Source of the DNA: Bacteriovorax sp. MedPE-SWde
Lineage (GTDB): Bacteria > Bdellovibrionota > Bacteriovoracia > Bacteriovoracales > Bacteriovoracaceae
Direction of reading: 5' to 3'
Length of the DNA: 64,000 nt
Assembly: GCA_001874305.1 (NCBI GenBank)
Contig: MPCU01000009.1
Coordinates: 62,001-126,000, forward strand
Shown: positions 1 through 10,191 of the stretch, piece by piece
Layout: every line of letters starts with the position of its first letter
Position numbering within the stretch: the first letter of the stretch is position 1
Position numbers and translations under genes: made by a program
Notes under the pieces: generated by a model
What the model saw: the letters and a program-made list of their open reading frames with translations, nothing else
The model's database searches: none
Told to the model about the DNA's origin: nothing

Positions 1-567
1 AAGATTTTAAGGTTTAAAGTCGACTTCGAAAATATCAAATACATTAATAAGATGGATGAGGTTGAATTCTGGGCCCAGCATCAAGAAAGCTTTAGATGTA
101 GAGCAATTGTTCTTGGGAGATCCAGCTCACATATTCTATTAAAAGTACCAAAGTTTGATAACTGTAATGATGTTTCATCATTCATAGTTGGAAGGTATTT
201 CTATTTCTATAGTAAGGACTTAATAAATAATATTTCCATGGGAAAAGAGTTGATAGAAATCCTTGTAAAAAAGCGTCTTGCACTGCACGGTAAAATATCT
301 CGAAACGATAAGGTTGTTGAGACATATATGCAGCGTGTCGACGGTTTGAATACTCGATATGAAATATTGAGAAAGAAGCTTTTGGCGGAATGGAAGGAAG
401 AGTTGGCCAAGCTCGAGTACGACCACCAGGAAGTCGTTAGAAACAATGAAGGTCTAAAAATTCGATTAAATGAAGTACATCATAAGCTAGAGAAGTACCG
501 CGTCAAAGATGAGAATCTTGTCTTGGATAGGTGGTCTCTGGACCCTGATTATTATTACCTAAAGTAG
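1..567 (+). CDS. hypothetical protein, 5'-truncated by window edge
   Basis: The frame of ORF 52..567 stays open back to base 1 (KILRFKVDFENIKYINKMDEVEFW...), so the true start is probably upstream of the window. Confidence 0.6.
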   Translation, partial: KILRFKVDFENIKYINKMDEVEFWAQHQESFRCRAIVLGRSSSHILLKVPKFDNCNDVSSFIVGRYFYFYSKDLINNISMGKELIEILVKKRLALHGKISRNDKVVETYMQRVDGLNTRYEILRKKLLAEWKEELAKLEYDHQEVVRNNEGLKIRLNEVHHKLEKYRVKDENLVLDRWSLDPDYYYLK

Positions 568-675
568 TGTCATCTTGCTACTAGTCAAAGCAATGCTAAA
601 TAAGTAAAGTCGAACACTGGTAATTTCGCCTATTTTTTTATATGTTGGCTGAATAATTTAGCGAAAGGAAGATTC

Positions 676-2304
676 ATGAGAATTGTTAAAAGTTTATTGC
701 TACTGTTAACTTTATTAACAGCTCACTCTGCATTATCTGCAAAGGGACCTGTCGTAAAGGGTGGAACTTTTTATTACAACCTAGGAAGTACACCTACAAC
801 GTTGAACCCGTTATCATCATCAGATGCATACGCTTCAAGAGTTCAAGCTTATATTCTTGAATCTCTTTTAGACAGAGATGTTGAGACGTATGATTGGAAG
901 CCTGGCTTAGCAACTTCTTGGAAAGTTTCTAAAGACGGACTTAAGTTTGACTTCGTTCTTAGAGAAGGAGTTAAGTGGCATGATGGGAAACCATTAACAG
1001 TTGAAGATGTTAAATTTTCATTTGATGCAATTGTTCATCCAAAGAATATCTACAAGACTGCACACTCTAAGTCTTATTATGAAAATATCTCTAAAGTAGA
1101 AATCACGGGTAAGAACTCAATTCGTTTTCATGTAAAAAATAAATACTACAGAAACTTTGATGTTGCGGCTGGACTAACTGTTGTTCCGAAGCACATCTAT
1201 GAAGATGTAAAGCAAGCTAAGAAGAGAAAACTTAATAAGACTCTTGTTGGATCAGGTGCTTATATCTTAAAGAAATTTAAAAGAGGTAAAGGTATCACTC
1301 TTGTTGCTAACAAGAAGTGGTGGGGACACTCTTTAAAGAATAGAAAAACTGAAAATAACTTTAATAAAGTATTTTTAAGATTCATTAAAGACTCAACGAT
1401 TGCAATTCAAAGACTTGAAAAAGGTGATCTTGATTTTAATTCTCTATCAGCTGAAGAGTTCGTTAAGAAAACGAAAGGAAGCAAATGGGGAAAATCAGTA
1501 TTTAAAGTTAAAACTAAGAACAAATCTCCAAAGGGATACGGTTTCATTGGTTGGAACATGAGAAGCCCTCTGTTCTCTTCTAAGAATACAAGAAAAGCAT
1601 TATATCACCTTGTAAACAGAGGTGAGATGATTAATAAATTCCGTTACGGATACTCTCTTCCTGCAACTGGGCCAGTATATCTTCAAAGTGAATATGCTAA
1701 CCAAACAGTAAAAGCGGTAGACTTCAATCCTAAAGCAGCACTTAAGTTACTAAGAGCGGAAGGTTGGAAAGATACTGATGGAGATATGGTTCTTGATAAA
1801 ATGATTGATGGGAAGAAAGTTAAGTTCTCATTTACAATTCTTGAGCCTTCTAAGGAATTCGTTAAGTACTTAACAATGTTTAAGGAAGACGCAAAGAAAG
1901 CTGGTATTGAAGTTAAGATCAAGTTTATCGAGTGGAACTCATTCATTAAGGCACTTGATGAAAGAAACTTTGATGCTGTTAGACTTGGTTGGTCTGGTGG
2001 ATCAGTTGATTGGGATCCTAAGCAAGTATGGCACTCAAGTTCAGCAGATAACAAAGGTTCAAACTTCGTAGGTTATAAAAATACTAGCGTTGATAAGTGG
2101 ATCGATGATGCAAGATTTACTCTTGATAAGAAAAAGAGAAAAGTAATCCTTAATAAAGTATTCAAGCAAATTGCAGAAGACTACCCATATGTATTTCTTT
2201 TCAACGATAAGTACCTTTTCTACGGTCACTCAAAGAGAATGGGACGTGAGAAAGATACATACACTTACGGTGTTGGTCTTGAACGTTGGTGGATTACAAA
2301 GTAA
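676..2304 (+). CDS. peptide/oligopeptide ABC transporter substrate-binding protein (SBP family 5)
   Basis: Signal peptide; 'GLATSWKVSKDGLKFDFVLREGVKWHDGKPLTVEDVKFSFD' is typical of SBP_bac_5; followed by two permeases. Confidence 0.92.
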   Translation: MRIVKSLLLLLTLLTAHSALSAKGPVVKGGTFYYNLGSTPTTLNPLSSSDAYASRVQAYILESLLDRDVETYDWKPGLATSWKVSKDGLKFDFVLREGVKWHDGKPLTVEDVKFSFDAIVHPKNIYKTAHSKSYYENISKVEITGKNSIRFHVKNKYYRNFDVAAGLTVVPKHIYEDVKQAKKRKLNKTLVGSGAYILKKFKRGKGITLVANKKWWGHSLKNRKTENNFNKVFLRFIKDSTIAIQRLEKGDLDFNSLSAEEFVKKTKGSKWGKSVFKVKTKNKSPKGYGFIGWNMRSPLFSSKNTRKALYHLVNRGEMINKFRYGYSLPATGPVYLQSEYANQTVKAVDFNPKAALKLLRAEGWKDTDGDMVLDKMIDGKKVKFSFTILEPSKEFVKYLTMFKEDAKKAGIEVKIKFIEWNSFIKALDERNFDAVRLGWSGGSVDWDPKQVWHSSSADNKGSNFVGYKNTSVDKWIDDARFTLDKKKRKVILNKVFKQIAEDYPYVFLFNDKYLFYGHSKRMGREKDTYTYGVGLERWWITK

Positions 2305-2349
2305 TTCAGAAAAGTTACAGCAGAAGCGGAAAGTAGTTAGGAGTTATAG

Positions 2350-3390
2350 TTGTTAAATTATATATTAAGAAGATTTTTGATAATGATCCCCACTATGTTG
2401 GGGGTTACTATTTTAATGTTTGCAATGGTAAACCTTGCACCAGGTTCTCCTGTTGAGCAAAAGCTTCAGCAAATGAGATTTGGTGGCGCTGGTGAGGCCG
2501 GCGGCGGAGCTGCAGCAGACGGTGGTTCATCTCGTGATAGTGCTGTTTCATCAGAAGTTATTGAAGCTCTGAATAAGCAATATGGTTTTGATAAGCCATT
2601 ACATATCAGATACTGGATTTGGTTAAAGAACCTTTCTACTCTAGATTTTGGAGAAAGTTTTACTTACGAAGAGCCTGTTCTTGATGTTGTAATGAGTAAA
2701 TTACCTGTTTCAATTCAGTTCGGTCTAATATCATTCTTGATGTCATACCTCATATGTATACCTCTTGGAGTTCTTAAGGCGATTAAGCATGGAAGTAAAT
2801 TTGATGTGTCATCAAGCTTTCTTCTGTCTGCCTTATATTCAATCCCAGGTTTCATGTTAGGTATTTTACTACTTGTATATTTCGCAGGTGGGACATTTGT
2901 TGATTGGTTTCCAATTGGAGATCTTTACTCTGATAGTTACGACGAGTTAACTCTTTGGGGTCAAATTAAAGATAGAACTTGGCACTTTATACTTCCGCTA
3001 ATCTCATACATGGTTGGGCAATTCACAGTACTGACTCTTCTTATGAAGAACTCAATGCTAGAAGTTATCAGCCAGGATTATATTAGAACTGCTAAAGCAA
3101 AGGGTTTAGCTAATAAAGTTGTATATATGAAGCATGCTCTAAGAAATGCTCTTATCCCAATTGTTACTGGGTTTGGTCACTTCTTATCTCTCTTCTTTGC
3201 CGGTTCACTTTTTATTGAAACGATATTTAACTTAGATGGCCTTGGTCTTCTTGGTTTTCAGTCTCTTTTAGAAAGAGATTATAACGTAATTATGGGTCTT
3301 TTCTTTATTCAGACAGTTCTAATGTTTGTAGGAAACCTGATAAGTGACCTTCTTTATACTGCTGTTGACCCAAGGATTGATTTCTCATGA
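2350..3390 (+). CDS. ABC transporter permease, OppB/DppB type
   Basis: TTG start; 'MLNYILRRFLIMIPTMLGVTILMFAMVNLAPGSP'; EAA-loop 'DYIRTAKAKGL'; overlaps next gene by ATGA. Confidence 0.92.
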   Translation: MLNYILRRFLIMIPTMLGVTILMFAMVNLAPGSPVEQKLQQMRFGGAGEAGGGAAADGGSSRDSAVSSEVIEALNKQYGFDKPLHIRYWIWLKNLSTLDFGESFTYEEPVLDVVMSKLPVSIQFGLISFLMSYLICIPLGVLKAIKHGSKFDVSSSFLLSALYSIPGFMLGILLLVYFAGGTFVDWFPIGDLYSDSYDELTLWGQIKDRTWHFILPLISYMVGQFTVLTLLMKNSMLEVISQDYIRTAKAKGLANKVVYMKHALRNALIPIVTGFGHFLSLFFAGSLFIETIFNLDGLGLLGFQSLLERDYNVIMGLFFIQTVLMFVGNLISDLLYTAVDPRIDFS

Positions 3391-4406
3391 TTGAAAGATA
3401 TATAGAAAATGAACTGACGCTAAAGAGATGGAGACGTTTCAAGAAGAGAAGAAGCTCAATGGTTGCTTCAGCTCTTCTGATTTTGTCTGTTATCTTAACT
3501 TTTTCAGCACCTCTGATTTCGAATAGTAAGCCAATTATGATGAGCTACAAGGGTCAGACTTATTATCCAGTATTTAAAGACTATCACCCAAAAGACTTTG
3601 GAATAGAAGACTCGTTTGTAATGGATTACCGTTCTTTAGATTTTTCTAAAGAAGGTTTTGTAATCTGGCCAATAGTTAAGTGGAACCCTCTTGAATCAAA
3701 CAAGGGTGTAGATGAATACCCATCGGCTCCATCATCAGATAACTGGTTTGGAACTGATGACAGAGGTCGAGATGTTTTCTCGAGACTTCTTTATGGTTAT
3801 AAATACAGTATTGCTTATGCAGTATTAGTTTGGCTGATATCTACTTCATTTGGTGTACTTCTTGGTGGACTAATGGGGTACTTCGGTGGAAAGGTTGATT
3901 TCTTCGGACAGAGGGCCGTAGAGATATTTAACACTGTACCTGTATTTCTTTTACTACTAACACTAATTTCTATATTTAAACCAAGTCTAGGTCTTCTGGT
4001 TCTTATCTCATCAATCTTTGGTTGGATGGGTGTAAGTTACTATGCTCGTGGAGAGTTCCTTAGAAATAGAAATCTAGAGTTCGTAGAAGCAGCAAAAGGT
4101 ATGGGAGCAAAGACAGGTAGAATTATTTTTAAGCATATTCTTCCAAACTCTTTAGGACCAATTATTACTTTTGCGCCATTCTCGATTGCTGGTGGTATCA
4201 CAGGTCTTGCAGGTCTTGATTACCTAGGGTTTGGTCTTGAAGTTCCTACTCCTTCTTGGGGTGAGTTACTTGCTCAAGCACATAAGAACTTTACGATTGC
4301 ATGGTGGCTGGCAGTATTTCCAGCAAGTGCTCTATTCTCAAGTTTATTCTTATTCGTTCTCGTTGGAGACGGTGTAAGAGATGCGCTTGACCCAAAAATG
4401 AAGTAA
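3387..4406 (+). CDS. ABC transporter permease, OppC/DppC type
   Basis: 'NWFGTDDRGRDVFSRLLYGYKYS' and 'EFVEAAKGMGAKTGRIIFKHILPN' motifs. Confidence 0.92.
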   Translation: MIERYIENELTLKRWRRFKKRRSSMVASALLILSVILTFSAPLISNSKPIMMSYKGQTYYPVFKDYHPKDFGIEDSFVMDYRSLDFSKEGFVIWPIVKWNPLESNKGVDEYPSAPSSDNWFGTDDRGRDVFSRLLYGYKYSIAYAVLVWLISTSFGVLLGGLMGYFGGKVDFFGQRAVEIFNTVPVFLLLLTLISIFKPSLGLLVLISSIFGWMGVSYYARGEFLRNRNLEFVEAAKGMGAKTGRIIFKHILPNSLGPIITFAPFSIAGGITGLAGLDYLGFGLEVPTPSWGELLAQAHKNFTIAWWLAVFPASALFSSLFLFVLVGDGVRDALDPKMK

Positions 4407-4425
4407 TTTCTTTAAGAGGAAAGTG

Positions 4426-5229
4426 ATGAAAATTCTATTTCTAATCACTTTCCTCTATATATCTCAAAGCGCATATTCAAATCCAAAAAATAGAATAGTA
4501 TCAACACTTCCTTCAATTACCGAAATGATTTACTTTCTTGGGGCCCAGGATCAACTTGTTGGTGTAACCGCATATTGTAAGTACCCATTAGCGGCCAAGG
4601 AAAAACCTAGTATAGGAAGCGCATTTTCTCTAAATTATGAAAAGTTAGTTAAGTTAAGACCAAGTCTCGTTCTCCTTGCTCCTATTAAAGGAGGAAGGGT
4701 TATAGAAAACTTATCAAGGTTAAAAATAGACCATACTCTTATTCCTTACGAGAGGTTTCACGATGTAAAAGAGAGTCTTATAAAGATTAACAACGTACTT
4801 AAATTAGGAAAGCAAAAGCTTATTGATAATCACTTTACATCTGTGAAGAATGTAAAGAGAGTCGATGCTCGAGTGCTAATTGTAATCTCTGAGAAGATTG
4901 ATAATGGTCTTGTAAAATCTGTTAGAATAGCAGGTAATGAAACGTTCTATGGTGATATTCTAAAGAAGATTGGAGGTATCAATGCTTATGATAAAGTTGG
5001 CGTTAGTTATCCTAAACTTGATCTTGAACGAATAATGAAGTTAAAGTTTGATTATATTCTAAGAGTAGGTGAAGTCTCACTAAAGAGTAAGGATATAAAA
5101 GAGCTGTGGAAATCGACACAATACTCTCAAAAGACGAGATTTATCTTTGAAGATTATGCCGTAGTACCTGGACCTCGAATAATTGATCTCTATAGAAAAA
5201 TGTCGGATGTATTAAATGCTAAAAATTGA
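4426..5229 (+). CDS. periplasmic binding protein of BtuF/FepB type (probable cobalamin or siderophore importer)
   Basis: 'NRIVSTLPSITEMIYFLGAQDQLVGVTAYCKYPLAA' resembles BtuF; co-directional with ATPase and permease. Confidence 0.8.
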   Translation: MKILFLITFLYISQSAYSNPKNRIVSTLPSITEMIYFLGAQDQLVGVTAYCKYPLAAKEKPSIGSAFSLNYEKLVKLRPSLVLLAPIKGGRVIENLSRLKIDHTLIPYERFHDVKESLIKINNVLKLGKQKLIDNHFTSVKNVKRVDARVLIVISEKIDNGLVKSVRIAGNETFYGDILKKIGGINAYDKVGVSYPKLDLERIMKLKFDYILRVGEVSLKSKDIKELWKSTQYSQKTRFIFEDYAVVPGPRIIDLYRKMSDVLNAKN

Positions 5230-5938
5230 AAATTTATCAGTTCAAATAAGTAATAAAATACTTCTTAACGATATCTCGCTATCATTCGACTCAGATAAGG
5301 TTGTTGGTGTATTAGGGCCAAATGGAGCAGGTAAATCAACCTTGTTAAAGTCTTTAGCGCAGTTGATTGACTCTAAGGGAAAACTAGAAATTGATAATAA
5401 GAATTTTAGAGACTTTGACTTGAGAAAACGCTCTTTATGCGTTTCTTATTGCGGAAGCTCTGATGAGATACTATCTGAAATGTCTGCGGCCGATGTTCTT
5501 AATTATTCTCGTTATGGTAGAGATGAGGACGTTGCTCTTAAAGATAGAATAATCGATATCTTTGATCTTTCTGAACTTCTCGAAAGATCTGTAAATGTTT
5601 TAAGTGGTGGGGAAAGGCAGAGACTAAATTTAGCATGCTCACTATACCAAGACTCGAAGGTGATCCTATGGGACGAACCTACAAACTACTTGGACCCTCG
5701 ACATGTTGATAAGCTAGAAGAAATTATAAAGAATGAACTGTCACATAAATTGATGATTGTTGTTTCTCACGATATTAACTTCCTCCTCGATATTAGTGAT
5801 CGTATTGTGAGCTTGAAAAACTCGTCCTTATTTAATAATCAAAGAACAGCAGAATTATTCGAAGAAGAATCACTTGATAATTTATTTGATAAGAATTTTT
5901 TATATTTGAAGCAAGATAGTAAAATGGTGGTTCGCTAG
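5216..5938 (+). CDS. ABC transporter ATP-binding protein (BtuD/FepC type)
   Basis: Walker A GPNGAGKST, signature LSGGERQR, Walker B VILWDEPTN; 14-nt overlap with upstream gene. Confidence 0.9.
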   Translation: MLKIENLSVQISNKILLNDISLSFDSDKVVGVLGPNGAGKSTLLKSLAQLIDSKGKLEIDNKNFRDFDLRKRSLCVSYCGSSDEILSEMSAADVLNYSRYGRDEDVALKDRIIDIFDLSELLERSVNVLSGGERQRLNLACSLYQDSKVILWDEPTNYLDPRHVDKLEEIIKNELSHKLMIVVSHDINFLLDISDRIVSLKNSSLFNNQRTAELFEEESLDNLFDKNFLYLKQDSKMVVR

Positions 5939-6868
5939 ATGAAGCTTACAGGTCTTATAACATGTTTTCTTTTAATCCTCATTGCTCCTTTTTTAGGTCA
6001 TGATGGATTCTTAGGGTTAGACCTCGGACAAGAGGAACTCTTTGTTTTTAATAACCTAAGACTTCCACGAGTACTACTTGCCTTTCTTGTTGGTGGAACA
6101 CTTTCTGTTATTGGTTGGATGTTTCAAATAGTCTTTAAAAACTCTTTAGCAACTCCTTATACAATGGGAATTTCTTCTATTGCGGCCTTGGCAATGGCCG
6201 TTTCAGAGTTGTTATTAGAAAACTCAATGGTAGCAAATAAAGATATTGTCTTTATCATTTTTTATCTACCAATTCTTATCTTGTTGGTAATTGGTTTTAA
6301 AAAGAATATAGGTAGAGATCGATTACTCTTATTTGGGGTATGTCTCGGTATATTCTCTTCTAGTGCAATTGTATTTATTCAAAGTGTACTTGGAAATGAA
6401 AGTGTTACTAAACTAGTTCGCTGGATGATGGGAGGTCTTGAGATTGTAGGCTTTTCTGACTTCAAAGTATTGCTTCCAATTATTGTTATAGGTTTATTAA
6501 CTATTCTTTCTTTAAAGAAGGAGTTAACAATGATCTCAATTGGAGAAGAGTTTGCTGCCTCAAGAGGAGTAGACTTAAAACGTAGTTTTATTACACTCAT
6601 CATCGTTTCTAACATTTTAGTTGCGAGTATAGTTTGGTTTTGTGGGCCGATAGGGTTTGTAGGGCTTATAATTCCTCATCTTACTAAGAAAGTATTTGGA
6701 CAAGATTTCTCTAAGAATGCTTCAATATGTTTTTTCATTGGAGCAACATTCTTAGTCGTATGCGATCTTTTAAGTAGAACTATAAGTGCAGATCAAATAA
6801 TACCTGTAGGCGCCATTACTGCATGTCTTGGCGCCCCTGTTTTGGTATATCACTTGTTGAGAAAGTAA
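5939..6868 (+). CDS. ABC transporter permease, FecCD/BtuC family
   Basis: 'LRLPRVLLAFLVGGTLSVIGWMFQIVFKNSLATPYTMGISS', 'GFVGLIIPHLTK', 'IPVGAITACLGAPVLVYHLLRK'. Confidence 0.9.
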   Translation: MKLTGLITCFLLILIAPFLGHDGFLGLDLGQEELFVFNNLRLPRVLLAFLVGGTLSVIGWMFQIVFKNSLATPYTMGISSIAALAMAVSELLLENSMVANKDIVFIIFYLPILILLVIGFKKNIGRDRLLLFGVCLGIFSSSAIVFIQSVLGNESVTKLVRWMMGGLEIVGFSDFKVLLPIIVIGLLTILSLKKELTMISIGEEFAASRGVDLKRSFITLIIVSNILVASIVWFCGPIGFVGLIIPHLTKKVFGQDFSKNASICFFIGATFLVVCDLLSRTISADQIIPVGAITACLGAPVLVYHLLRK

Positions 6869-6870
6869 GA

Positions 6871-7947
6871 TTATCTATTCTTAATTTCGGAAAGGTTTAC
6901 CTTAATATTCTTTTCCTTATTATCCCTAATGACTTTGATATCTACAGTATCTCCAATCTTATATTCAAAGAGAACATTAAAGATATCATCAAAGCTATTA
7001 ATAGGTTTACCATCTAGTGCAACAATGACGTCTCCAAGATATATATTTTCTCTATCTTGTCTCATTCCCATTAATCCTGCTTTTTTAGCTGGTCCATTTT
7101 TAAATACCATTCCAATAGGGAGTCCTTTATCTAATTGGATTCCGTAGTAGTAAGCTAGTTCACTTCGATCGATTGGTTTAATTCCAAGTCCGGCCCTTTT
7201 CACTTGTCCATATTTTACTATTTGAGGAACAATTAGCTTCACAGTATTAATTGGAACTGCAAATCCAACACCACTAGAAGATCCTGAATTAGAAAAGATC
7301 ATCGTGTTAACGCCAATGACCTCACCACTTGAATTAAATAGTGGACCACCTGAGTTTCCCGGATTTATGGAAGAGTCTGTTTGAATCATATCAAATATTT
7401 TTACACCGCTTATCCCTTGAATACTTCTACCAAGGGCTGAAACAATACCTTGAGTGATTGTATTATCTAAACCAAATGGATTTCCTATCGCAATTGCCTT
7501 TTGCCCAACCTGTAAAGATTTGGAGTTTCCTTTAGCTAGGCCTTTAAGCTTTTTAGGAAAGTCTACTAACTTTAATACTGCAATATCTTTAGAAGGCTCA
7601 ATTCCAATTAGTTTGGCCTTGTAGGACTTTTTGTCTTTGTGAAAATTAACTGTGAACTTCGATCCACCTTGAACAACATGAAAATTAGTTACGATGTGCC
7701 CTTCCTTGTCCCAAACAAATCCAGTTCCTTCACCTTTAACAACTTCTGTTGGATTAAAGTCAAAGAATAGGCCGCGCCTTTTAACTTTTCCTATGTTTGA
7801 GATATGTACAACAGAATCTACTGACTCTTTAAAAATGGAGATCGTATTCTTTTCATCTTGAAGAAGGGCCTTACTCTCTTTGACCTCAAAAAGTGCGTAT
7901 GAGTTCATTGTAAAAACTAATGAAATAATAGAAAACAATTTGGTCAC
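6871..7947 (-). CDS. trypsin-like serine protease with PDZ domain (HtrA/DegP-like)
   Basis: Catalytic triad context: TNFHVVQGG, KDIAVLKL, NPGNSGGPLF; C-terminal PDZ-like region. Confidence 0.92.
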   Translation of the reverse strand: MTKLFSIISLVFTMNSYALFEVKESKALLQDEKNTISIFKESVDSVVHISNIGKVKRRGLFFDFNPTEVVKGEGTGFVWDKEGHIVTNFHVVQGGSKFTVNFHKDKKSYKAKLIGIEPSKDIAVLKLVDFPKKLKGLAKGNSKSLQVGQKAIAIGNPFGLDNTITQGIVSALGRSIQGISGVKIFDMIQTDSSINPGNSGGPLFNSSGEVIGVNTMIFSNSGSSSGVGFAVPINTVKLIVPQIVKYGQVKRAGLGIKPIDRSELAYYYGIQLDKGLPIGMVFKNGPAKKAGLMGMRQDRENIYLGDVIVALDGKPINSFDDIFNVLFEYKIGDTVDIKVIRDNKEKNIKVNLSEIKNR

Positions 7948-8055
7948 TTTTCCTCCAATTCTTTGACTGATATTCCCTTATATAGATATAATCCGTATAG
8001 TTTTACACATCAAGCCAAGTTTTTGTAAAAAAATTGTCAACTCGGAGATAAGTAC

Positions 8056-8955
8056 TTGGAAATTAAATACTATAACAGACAAACTAATAAGATAGAGATT
8101 GAGAAAGTATATGGAGACGGTGGAGTTAAATGGCTTTATGAGTCTGGACCAGGGAAGTTCTTATCTTCTGCTCTTGTTAAATCTCCCTTAAGTGTACTCT
8201 ATGGGTATATGCAAGACTTGGGGTCTAGTAAGAATAAAATCCCTAACTTTGTAAAAAACTTCGATATTCAAATGGATGATTACATTCCTGAAGATGGAAG
8301 AAATGAAGCTGATCCATATTCAACTTTTAACAAATTCTTTATTCGTCAATTTAAAGAAGGAAAGAGGGAGTTCAGTAAAGATCCTGCAGTGATGCCTGCG
8401 TTCAGCGAAGCTAGATATTTTGGTTATGATTCAATTCAAGATAATGACACAGTACCTGTTAAGGGGAAGTTTCTTAATGCAAAGGAGCTTTTACAAAAAG
8501 AAGAGTGGATCGAAACATTTGATAATGGGCCACTTCTTTTAGCGAGATTATGTCCCGTTGATTACCATCGCTTTCACTTTCCTGATAATGGTAAAGTTAT
8601 AGACAACTATAAAGTAGGTGGACTGTATCACTCCGTAAATCCAATTGCTTTGAAAGCAAAAGAAGATATCTTTTCAACAAATGTTCGAGAGGTAACAATC
8701 CTTGAAACCGAAAACTTTGGGAAGCTAGCATACGTTGAAGTCGGAGCTATCTGTGTTGGAAAAATCGTTCAATCTACAGACTTAACTTCTTTTAAAAGAG
8801 GAGATGAGAAAGGGTATTTCTTATTTGGTGGTTCAACGGTTATTGTTATTGGTGAGAAAGGTAAATGGAAACCTTCTGAGGATATAACTAAGAATACATC
8901 TGAGAAGTTAGAGACCTATTTACACCTAGGCGTTGAAGCAGCGACTAAGCTTTAA
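8056..8955 (+). CDS. psd: phosphatidylserine decarboxylase
   Basis: 'CPVDYHRFHFPDNG', 'VEVGAICVGKI' and self-cleavage motif region 'YFLFGGSTVIVI'; TTG start. Confidence 0.9.
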   Translation: MEIKYYNRQTNKIEIEKVYGDGGVKWLYESGPGKFLSSALVKSPLSVLYGYMQDLGSSKNKIPNFVKNFDIQMDDYIPEDGRNEADPYSTFNKFFIRQFKEGKREFSKDPAVMPAFSEARYFGYDSIQDNDTVPVKGKFLNAKELLQKEEWIETFDNGPLLLARLCPVDYHRFHFPDNGKVIDNYKVGGLYHSVNPIALKAKEDIFSTNVREVTILETENFGKLAYVEVGAICVGKIVQSTDLTSFKRGDEKGYFLFGGSTVIVIGEKGKWKPSEDITKNTSEKLETYLHLGVEAATKL

Positions 8956-9751
8956 TTGTAAACTCTGAAATAACAGGGAAGTGATCAGAAGGGTAAATTC
9001 CATCTTCACTTTCCTTATAAAGTTGAATAGATTGAGGAACAAGCTCCTTAGAAGTTAAGATCCAATCTATTCTTGTTCCATCTTTTCTAAAACCTTTAAA
9101 ACCGTGATGACTGGCCTCTTCTTCTTGGTTAAAATGAAGCCAAGCGTCTGTTAGACCAAGGTTTGAATTATCAATTATTTCTCTTACACCGTTAAAAGGG
9201 GACTCATTAAAGTCTCCGAGTAAAACTATTGGAAGATTTGTAGTGTTTATCTTTTTACTCTCTTTTATTAGGACCTTTATTTGTTCCTGTCTCGTGCTTG
9301 TTTCTAAATGGTCTAGATGGGTATCAATTATCATGAAGTCTAGGTTAGAGCTTATGTGGGTTGCTTTCAGCCATGTGCAAAGTCTAGGAAATGCGCTATC
9401 AAATGATTTAGAGGCAGCAACATAAGGTGTCTCTGAAAGCCAGATATCTCCACTTTCTTTTATAGTGAAGATCCCTTTTTTTAAAAAGAGAGTTGGATAC
9501 ATTCTGTCTTCAATCCAGTCTCTGTGTTTATCAGAGATCTCATAGTTTTCTAAGAGAGAATGTAGGTCTTTGAGTTGTGGCTCCCAGCCTTCTTGAGTTC
9601 CTAAAATGTCAGGAGAGAATGAGTTAATGACATTACTTAAAAGAACTCTTCTACCGTTCCAGTCGTGTTCTTTGTCGGCCGGGTTATTAAACCTAATATT
9701 GCTGCTCATTATCTTAATCATCTCTTTCTCCGTTTCTATATGAGAACACAA
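8945..9751 (-). CDS. endonuclease/exonuclease/phosphatase family protein
   Basis: 'MSSNIRFNNP', 'LGTQEG', 'LLGDFNESP', 'SDHFPVISEF' motifs of the EEP superfamily. Confidence 0.88.
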   Translation of the reverse strand: MCSHIETEKEMIKIMSSNIRFNNPADKEHDWNGRRVLLSNVINSFSPDILGTQEGWEPQLKDLHSLLENYEISDKHRDWIEDRMYPTLFLKKGIFTIKESGDIWLSETPYVAASKSFDSAFPRLCTWLKATHISSNLDFMIIDTHLDHLETSTRQEQIKVLIKESKKINTTNLPIVLLGDFNESPFNGVREIIDNSNLGLTDAWLHFNQEEEASHHGFKGFRKDGTRIDWILTSKELVPQSIQLYKESEDGIYPSDHFPVISEFTIKA

Positions 9752-9805
9752 TTGTTTTAGATCGAGAACAAAAAGATCATAACTTCTCGTAATTCTAGGT
9801 AGTTA

Positions 9806-10186
9806 GTGCTTCTTTCTTTTGGCATATGCATTGCTTTAATACTGGCAAATAGGAGGTGTCAGTTGGAAGCACAGAGAGATTTATTAGCACAGTTAAAGAA
9901 AGTTTTAGGAAACCCTACTTACAAAATGATTTCAGAGAGAACTGGAATTCAAGTTACACGTGTATTTAGAATTTTTAATGGTATTGAAATGAAGTTTAGT
10001 GAGTATCTAACAATCAAGGAGCTTTTAGACTCAGAGATGAAAAAATATACAAATTTCGAAAAGCTAATAAGAGATTGTAAATCAAAGTTAAGAGTCTCAA
10101 CTTTGGTAGAGATCGAAAAGTTGTGTGTGAGAAAACTTGAGATTGTTAAATTAGCTACAGAAGTAGAAAAAGTAGAAGTGGCATAG
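9806..10186 (+). CDS. small putative DNA-binding (helix-turn-helix-like) protein
   Basis: 'LLAQLKKVLGNPTYKMISERTGIQVTRVFRIFNGIEMKFSEYLTIKELL' looks HTH-like; the internal start near 9863 is possibly the true one. Confidence 0.45.
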   Translation: MLLSFGICIALILANRRCQLEAQRDLLAQLKKVLGNPTYKMISERTGIQVTRVFRIFNGIEMKFSEYLTIKELLDSEMKKYTNFEKLIRDCKSKLRVSTLVEIEKLCVRKLEIVKLATEVEKVEVA

Positions 10187-10191
10187 GAGAG

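Noticed and set aside
1683-2054. 123-aa minus-strand ORF inside the SBP gene
   Set aside because: Shadow ORF within a confident CDS.
2171-2356. 61-aa ORF spanning SBP 3' end
   Set aside because: Out-of-frame overlap with a confident CDS and the permease start; not protein-like.
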